Source: Pseudomonadota bacterium
GTDB taxonomy: Bacteria; Myxococcota_A; UBA796; GCA-2862545
NCBI GenBank assembly: GCA_947505245.1
Contig: CANNIZ010000008.1
Location: 1-64,000 of the forward strand
Length of the DNA stretch: 64,000 nucleotides
Reading direction: 5' to 3'
The translations under genes and the position numbers were made by a program. Shown here piece after piece: positions 30,279 to 39,200 of this stretch. Within the stretch, counting starts at the first letter, position 1. Each line of letters begins with the position of its first letter. Under the pieces are notes generated by a model. That model saw nothing but the letters and a program-made list of their open reading frames with translations, ran no database searches and was not told the origin of the DNA.

Positions 30279-33200
30279 ATGCCCGGCACTGTCCTGGTCG
30301 TTCTTCCTGCTCACTGCGCACATCTTTGTGGTGTTGTGCGCGCAGGAGGAGGCGTTCCCGTCGTCGATGCGACGGGCAGCTACGTCCCCGTGGTCCCCGA
30401 CGGGGCGTGGGTGCGTACGCGTCCCGGGCGCCCCGCGCCGGGTACGGGCCCCGTTTTGCTGGCGGAATTCGGCTCCCCCGTGCCCGATCGCGAGACGTGG
30501 CTCGAGACGGCCGAGCCGGTCGTGCCGTCCGGGTTCGCGGGCATCGTGTTGCGCGGGCGCGAGGCGTCGGGCGTTGGCGCTGACGAAGACGGCTTCCTGT
30601 TGCTCGTGTCGTGTGGTGATGCTGGACGCGTGATCCTGGACGCCGGCGTCGGTCCGCGCGGTGCGGCCGCGGCGATGGCGCTCGGGGCCGCCGGCGTGGT
30701 CGTCTCCGACGCGATCCTCGCCTGCCCGGAGCTCGCGCTCCCGGCTGCGATGGCGAAGCGGCTCGACGCGCCGGACTCCGAGCTCACCCACCGGGTCGCC
30801 GGTCTGCGCGTTGCGAACGGCGCGACCGCGCCCGTGCTGCGCTCGTTGGTGAACGGTTCGGAGCCGTCGCAGCTCGCGGACGGCCTGTGGGAAACTGGAG
30901 ATCTGCGCGCCAAGCTGTGGATCGCAGGGCAGGGGCTGGCGCTCGCGCGTGGCCTCGCGGAGCGTCATGGCACCCTCGGTGGCCTCGTGCGCGCCTACGT
31001 CGTCGCGATGGGCTCGTGGGGCGCCCAGGTGCGCACGGCGTCGTCGGCTGAGGGACGGCCGGTGGGGACGGCGAACGCGCTCGCCGCGACCGGTACCGCC
31101 GCGACCACGGGCGGGGCCGTCGGCTCGGGGCCGCTGTGGGAGGAGGCGTCCTGGGTCGGGCGGCCGATTCACGGGGCGAGCGTCGACGCGCTGGTCGCGT
31201 TCGGTGGGCCCGTGGTGGCACCCGCGGACGCGGTAGAAACCGTAAAGAAGGCGTTGCTCACCTCGGCGTCACCCGAGGTGATGGTTGTGCCCGCGCCGGT
31301 CATCGTCCCCGAGTGCGCGCCCGACGCCGTCGTGGCGGCGGCGTCCAAGCCCGCGGGCGGGGGGGCTGTCGCGATCGTCGGCATGGGGGCGCGCTTTCCG
31401 GGGGCCGGCAACGTCGCGTCGTTCTGGGCGAACATCAAGGCCGGTGTGAACGCGATCACCGAGGTCCCCGTCGAGCGCTGGGATCCCGCGCTCTATTTCG
31501 ACAAGGACGCGTCGGCGCCCGACAAGACGTACACGCAGATCGGCGGCTTTCTCAAGGACTTCAAGTTCGATCCCAAGCGGTTTCGCATCCCGCCAAAGGT
31601 GGCGCGGCAGATCGATCCTGTGCAGCAGATCACGCTCACGTGCGTGGCCGAGGCGCTGGAAGACGCCGGGCTCGACGCGGACGGCAAGGGGGCCGGGAAG
31701 GCGTTCGATCGGGCGCGTTGCGCCGTGATCCTTGGCAACTCGCTCGGCGGCGAAATCAAGGATGAGTACGCGATCAGGCTCGCGTGGCCCGAGTTCCGCA
31801 AGAAGCTGCTCGAGAGCGCCGAAATCCAGGCCATGCCCGCTGCGTCGCGCGAGGCCCTGCTCGGGCACCTGGAAGCGGACCACAAGCGCGATCTGCACGA
31901 GGTGGACGAAGACAGCATGCCCGGTGAGCTGTCGAACGTGATCGCCGGCCGCATCGCGAACGCGTTCGATCTACACGGCGCGAACTTCACGGTGGACGCG
32001 GCGTGTGCGTCGAGCATGGCGGCCGTGCAGGCGTCGGTGAAGGGCCTGCAGGACGGCGACTTCGACCTCGCGGTGAGCGGCGGCGCCGACCGGTCGATGA
32101 ACATCTCCACGTACGTGAAGTTCTGCAAGATCGGCGCCCTGTCGCCGGATCACAGCGCTCCGTTCGACGCGTCCGCGAACGGCTTCGTGATGGGCGAAGG
32201 CTGCGGCATCCTGATCTTGAAGCGCCTCGAAGACGCCGTGCGCGACGGCGATCGCGTGTACGCGGTGATCCGCGGCGTGGGCGCCTCGTCGGACGGCAAG
32301 GGGAAGGGAATTACGGCGCCCAACCTGCAGGGGCAGCTTCGCGCGCTGGAGCGCGCCTACCTGGCGGCGGGTGTCGACCCCGCCACCGTCGACCTGATCG
32401 AGTGTCACGGCACGAGTACGAGCGTGGGCGACAAGATCGAGGTCGAGGCGCTTTCCGAATTCATCGGTCAGGGCAAACGCGGCGCGCGCGGTCCGATGCG
32501 CATCGGCTCGGTGAAGTCGATGATCGGCCACCTCAAGTCGGCGGCTGGCGCGGCGGCCATCATCAAGACGGCGATGGCGCTGCACGCGGGCGTGTTGCCG
32601 CCGTCGATCAATTTCAAGGCGGCGCGCGCGGACATGCCGCTCGCGAAGGTCCCGCTGCAGGTTCAGTCGATCGCCGAGTCGTGGCCGAACACCCCGGAAG
32701 GGGTGCGGCGCGCCGGCGTGTCGAGCTTCGGCTTCGGCGGGACGAACTTCCACATCGTGATGGAGTCGTTCGGCGGCCGCGGGCTCGAATCGTCCACGTT
32801 CCAACTCGCGACCGTGGTCCCGGAGGCCCCGGCTTCGTCGTACTTTGCGGCGCCCGAGGTGGTGGTCGAGGCCGAGCGCGCACCTGCGCCGGTGATCGAG
32901 ATCGTCGAGCGCACCTGGCCCGAGGGCCTGTGGGTCGCGTCCGCGACCGATCGCGACGGCATCGTCGCCGCGTTGAACCAGGTCGCGTCGGGGCAGCGTG
33001 CGCCGTGGAACCCGAGCGCGCAGATCCGCATGTCAGCGGCCGCCGAGACGGTCGAGGAGATGCGCAGCCAGGTCGAGCGCGCCATCGCGGTGCTGCACAA
33101 GGGGAGCAACCCGGACCTGCTGCGCGCGCGGAACATCCACCTCGAAGACACGCCGGTAGACGGCAAGCTCGCGATGTTGTTCACCGGTCAGGGCAGCCAG

Positions 33201-36200
33201 TACGTCGGCATGGGGCTCGACCTCGCCGAGGCGTTCCCGGTCGTGAAGGAGACGTTCGCGACGGCCGACGAGATCCTGACGCCCGTGTTGGGGCGCTCCC
33301 TCACGTCGTACCTGCGCGCCGAGCCGGGTGCGGACCTCGCCGCGATGGAAGACGCGCTGCGGCAGACGGAGATCAGCCAGCCCGCGACGCTCGCGGTCGA
33401 CGTCGGCATCCTTCGCGTGCTCGCGTCGTACAACGTGCGCCCGGACGTGGTCGCAGGGCACAGCCTCGGCGAGTACGCGGCGTGTGTTGCGGCCGGCATC
33501 ATGACCTACGAGCAGGCGCTCATGGCCGTGTCTGCGCGCGGCCGCGAGATGGCGAACATCAAGCTCGATGACCCGGGCAAGATGGCGGGGATCGCGGCCT
33601 CCACCGAGGTCGTCGAAGAGGTGCTCGCCGACGTCGACGGCTACGTGATCGCAGCGAACAAGAACTGCCCGTCGCAGACGGTGATCGCCGGCGCATCGGA
33701 CGCCGTGGACGAAGCTTGTGAGCGGTTCCGCGCGCGCGGCATCACGGTGTACCCGCTCCCCGTCAGCCACGCGTTTCACAGCAGCATCGTCGCTCCGGCG
33801 TCGGAGCCGCTGAAGAAGGTGCTGAAGAAGCTCAAGCTCAAGGCCCCGGTGCGGCCGATCACCACGAACGTGACGGCCGAGTGGTACCCGTCCGACAAGG
33901 GCGCGCAGAGCCGGATCATCGACCTGCTCGGGCAACAGATCTCGAGCCCCGTCGAGTGGACCGCGCAGATCGAGCGCATGTACTCCGACGGCGCGCGGCT
34001 GTTCCTCGAGGTGGGGCCGAAGCGCGCGCTCACCGGGTTCGTCGTATCCATCCTGAAGCGTCGTCCGCACCGCGCGCTGTACACGAACCACCCGAAGCGG
34101 GGCGGCGTATGGAGCGTTCGCGACGCGATCGCCGGCCTGCTCGTGCTCGGCCAGCCGGTGAGCGCCGAGATGTCGTCCGGCATCCCGGACATCTTGTTGG
34201 CGCCAGACGCGCGCACCGCGACCACGCAAGCGATGGCGGCGGATCAGGCGTTGCACTCGACGCAGGCGCTGCCCGACGTCGAAGACGGCATCAAGGCGAT
34301 CATCGCGAAGGTGTCGGGCTATGACCCCTCCGAGCTCGATCCCGCGTTCGAGCTCGAAGCGGACCTCGGCATCGACACGGTCAAGCAGGCCGAGATCTTC
34401 TCGGTCGTGCGCAGCACCTACGGCATCCGCCGCGACCCCTCGTTCTCGTTCGCGGACCACAAGACGCTGCGCAGCGTGATCGACTGGGCGACCGCTCGGA
34501 TCGGCGCGCGCCGTCGGTCCCAGCCGCCCGTTCAGCCTGCTGCGGCCGTCGTACCCGTCGCTGTCGCGGTGCCGTCCTCGCCGATCATCGCGGCCGACGT
34601 GGTCGCGCAGTTCCTCGCGGCTGCCGCAAAACAGGGCCTCGCCGGGGGGGACGCCGAGGGCTTCGCGCGCGCGCTGCTCCCCGCGGTGTCGGGCCTGTTG
34701 TCCGCCGCGTTCGAGGCGGCCCGCGCGGCCGCTCCCCCGGCTCCTGCGCCGGCCGTCGTGTACGTGCAGGCGCCTGCCGCCGCACCGGTGGCTCGGGCTG
34801 CCCAACCGGTCCAACCTTCGATCACGGTGGTGTGTTCGGGCGCGAGCGTCGGTCTGCCCGGTGGCACCGAGGTGTTCGCAGCCGACAACTTCAAGGCGAT
34901 CCTGTCGGGCGAGAACCGCATCCGACACCTCGGCGAGCGCGCGAACCGCTTCCTCGAGAAGAACGTCGTGCGGCTCGAAAAAGACCCGCAGACTGGTGAG
35001 GGACGTTTCCTTCCGGTGAAGGACGCGAACGACGTGATCCGCCTCGCGGGCTATCGATCGGCGTTCGACGCGAAGGCCTACGGCCTGTCCGATGAGCTCG
35101 TGTTGGCGCTCGACATCGTGTCCCAGCTCGCGATCGCCGCCGGCCTCGAGGCCCTGCGCGACGCGGGCATCCCGCTCGTGCGCGCGTACCGCGCCACGGC
35201 CGGCAAGAAGAAGGTCCCGATGGGCTGGTTGCTGCCCGAGGCGCTGCGCGACGGCACGGGCATCATCTTCGCGTCGGCGTTCCCAGGGTACGACGCGTTT
35301 GCGAAGCACCTCGCGAACAACGGCGACGACGGCGAGGGGCGGTTCGACCGTCGGTTCCTGTTCCAGATCCTCGCGTTCGGTCACGCGCAGTTCGCGCAGT
35401 TCATCGGCGCACGCGGCCCGAACACGTCGATCAACGCGGCCTGTGCGTCGACGACGCAAGCCGTGTCCATGGCCGAGGACTGGATTCGCGGCGGTCGGTG
35501 CGAGCGCGTCGTGGTGATCGGCGCAGACGACGTCACCAACGAGACGCTCATGCCCTGGATCGGCACGGGCTTCCTCGCCTCGGGCGCTGCGACCACGAAG
35601 GACAAGGTGGAGGAGGCCGCGCTGCCGTTCGATCGCCGCCGGCACGGGATGATCCTCGGTATGGGCGCTGTGGGGCTGGTGATCGAGACAGCGGAATCGG
35701 CGCGCGCGCGCGGCGTGGTCCCCGTCGCCGAGCTGGTCGGGACCGCGATCGCGAACAGCGCGTTCCACGGTTCACGCCTGGACGCGGGGCATGTGCGCGA
35801 CGTGTTCGTCGGGCTCGCGAAGCGCGTCGCCGCCAAAGAGAACGTAGCGCTCGAAGCGATCGCGTCGTCGTCGATGTTCATGTCGCACGAGACGTACACG
35901 CCCGCGCGTGGGGGCTCGGCAGCGGCCGAGATCGAGGCGCTGCGCTCGGCCTTCGGCGCGTCTGCGAGCAAGGTCGCGATCGCGAACATCAAGGGCTTCG
36001 TCGGGCACCCGATGGGTGCGGGTATCGAAGACGGCGTCGCGGTGAAGTCGCTTCAGTACGGCATCGTGCCGCCGATCGCGAACTTCCGCGAGCCCGATCC
36101 GGACCTCGGGGATCTGTCGATCTCGCGCGGCGAGCGACGTGAGCTGCAGTACGCCTGGCGCCTCGCCGCGGGCTTTGGCAGCCAGATCGCCCTCGCGGTG

Positions 36201-39200
36201 TGGAAGCGATCGGCTCGGGGTGACGACCGCCTCGACGCCGGCAAACATGCGGCCTGGCTCAAGACGGTCACCGGCTACGCGTTCGTCGCCGAGCGCATCG
36301 AAGACCGCACGCTGCGCGTCCACGAGGCGTCTGCGGACGCGGTGTTGTCGCTCGCGGCGGATCCGTCGCCGGCGACGATCGAGTTCGGAGCCCCGCCGGT
36401 GGCCCCCGAGCGCGTGCAGGCCGCGGTGCGTTCGCCCGCGCCGGCTGCCGTGGTTGCCGTGGTTCCCGGGCCCTCCGCGGCGCCCGCGGCGGCGGAAGGA
36501 GACCTCGAGAAGGCGCTCATCGCGCTGGTCGCCGAGAAGACGGGGTACGGGATCGACGAGATCGATCCGGACTTCGAGCTCGAGCGCGATCTCGGCATCG
36601 ACACCGTGAAGCAGGCCGAGATCTTCACGCAGATCCGATCCGCCTACGGCATCGATCGCGACGACTCGTTCCGCCTCACCGACTACCGGACGATCCGCGC
36701 CCTCGCGGGCTGGCTCGCCACGAAGGTGGGCGGGCCTGCAGCCGCTCCGCCGCCTGTGGTGGAGGTCTCGTCCGCGGTGGCTGTGGTGGGCGAGCCTGCG
36801 GCGCGTCCGACCGTCGCAGACAAGCCGGACGTACAGGCGGAGCTCGTCGCGCTGATCGCGGTCAAGACGGGCTACGGCGCCGACGAGCTGGATCTCGACT
36901 TCGAGCTCGAGAAGGACCTCGGGATCGACACCGTGAAACAAGCCGAGATCGTCACCGATCTCCGCGGGCGGTACGGCATCGCGCGGGACGATGCGTTCCG
37001 CTTGTCGGACTTCCCGACGATTCGTGCGCTTGCGCGGGCACTCACGGAGCGGATCGGCACCGCAGCGCCCGCTGTCGAGCCTGCTCCGACTGTGACGCCA
37101 GCGCCCGTCGCGGATCCCGCGCAGCGCCAACCGACGCAGGACGAGACGGGCAGGTGGGACTTCAGCGCCGACGAGGCCGAGCCTGCGCCGCCGCCGTGGG
37201 AACTTTCGGCGACGGACGACCCGACCGATACACCCGATCCCAACCTGGTGGCTCGACGGGTCACGTCGGATGCGACGGGCGAGGTCCTGCGCCCCCTCAC
37301 TGCCGTGACCGCTTCCGAGGCCGAGCGAATGGCCGTGTTGTCCGATCTGCTCGCGCTGGTCGCCGAGCGCACGGGCTACGAGCCGTCCGACCTCGATCCG
37401 ACCTTCGAGCTCGAGGCGGACCTCGGCGTGGACACCGTGAAGCAGGCCGAGATCGTGACGGCGCTGCGCGAGCGCTACGGCCTGCCCCGCGACGACTCGT
37501 TCCGGCTCGGCGACAGCAAGTCGCTCGAGGCGTTGGCTGCGGCCCTCGCGGATCGCGTCGCCAGCCAGGGCGGTCCGGCGGATGGTCCCGCGACGATCGT
37601 GTCGTTCGAGGACGACGCGGCGGAGACGGAACACCGGACCGGTGGGACGCTCGTCCCGGGGCCCGACGCGGTCGCCGACAGCGCCGCCGCGGACGCCGGA
37701 AAGACGCTGTTTGCCGAGGAATTCGACCTGTCGCCCGCGGGCGGCGCGGAGACGTACCGGACGGTTGCGCTACCGCCGGGATTCCGCTTGCGCAGGCCCG
37801 TGCTCACGGAGCGCCCTCTGCCGACGCCCGGCTCGGTCGCGGGGCGCCACGTGCTCGTGTTGGGCGACGACAAGCGCGCTCAGGCCGTACGGCGAGAGCT
37901 CCTCGTGCGCGGTGCGGTGCTCGACGCCCCGTTCGACGCGGTGCTTGATGCGGGTGACGACGTGCGGATGTCGTTCAAGACGGCGCGGTCCCTCGACGCG
38001 TCGCGTCCGGCGGCGTGGCTGTCGGTTGGCCGCCTCGGTGATCTCGATGGCATTTACCCGATCGAGCGTGCGTTCAACGACGGCGCTCGTGCCGGCTTCG
38101 CCAAGGCGCTCGCGCGGGAATGGCCGGGGACGGCGGTGCATGTGCTCGGCTTCCAGGGCGGCAGCAACGACGACGAGTCGGCTCGCGCGATTTGCGAGGA
38201 GCTTTCGGCCTGCAGCCGCCCGCGCGACGGCGCCGTCGAGGTGTTCCGCAAGGCGCAGGAGCGGCGCGTCATCGCGTACCGCACCGAGGTGGTGCCGCGC
38301 GCCGGAATGTTGGCTGACGCGCCCGTGGTGTTGATCACGGGCGGTGGGCGTGGGATCAGCGCGCGCATCGGGCTCGAATTGGCGCGGCGCGGACCGGTCC
38401 GGCTCGCGCTGGTGGGACGCGGGCCGATGGGCGAGGTCGACCTCGACGCGCAGACCGAGAAAGAGCGGATCAAGGCCGCGCTGAAGGCGACGTCGGCGAA
38501 GGTGACGCCGGCGGAGGTGGACCGGCGCCTCGACCCGATGCGCAAGGCCGACGAGATCCGCAAGAACGTCCAGCAGATGGAAGCGATCGGCGCGGAGGTG
38601 AAGTACTTCCGTGCCGACCTCGCCGATGATGCCGCGGTGGCCCAGCTCCTTGAGGACGTCGACGCGCAGTTCGGTCCGATCGATGTCGTCATTCATGGCG
38701 CCGGCGTCGAAGAGAGCCGCCAGCTGAAGGACAAGGACGACGCCGCGTTCGATCGCGTGTTCGACGGCAAGGCGCGCGGTGGCATGGCGCTGGTCAAACA
38801 GCTGGCGCCGGAGGCGTACTTCGTGTCGATGGGCTCCGTGGCGGGCCGGTTCGGAAACGCCGGTCAGGTAGACTACTCGGCCGCGAACGACGCCCTCGCC
38901 CGCGTCTGCTTGACGCGGCCGAAGTCGCTGCACATCGATTGGACGGCGTGGGACGACGTCGGTATGGCGGTCCGCGGCGGCATGCGGTCGCTGCTGACCC
39001 AGCGCGGGGTGGACCTGTTGCCTGCGGACGCGGGAGCGGGGCTGCTCGTCGACCTGATGGCTGCGGGTACCACCGGTGAACTCGTGGTCGCCGGGCGTAT
39101 GGGCGACTTCGCCCCGACCACCGATCACCCGTTGCTCGATCGCGTCGAGCTCGCGGGGGACGGCGTTCGTGCGGTGCGGCTGCTTTCGCTCGCGTCTGAC

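Noticed and set aside
33033..37634. Long minus-strand frames inside the megasynthase gene (911 and 620 residues)
   Set aside because: They are antisense to KS, AT and ACP domains with intact motifs on the plus strand.
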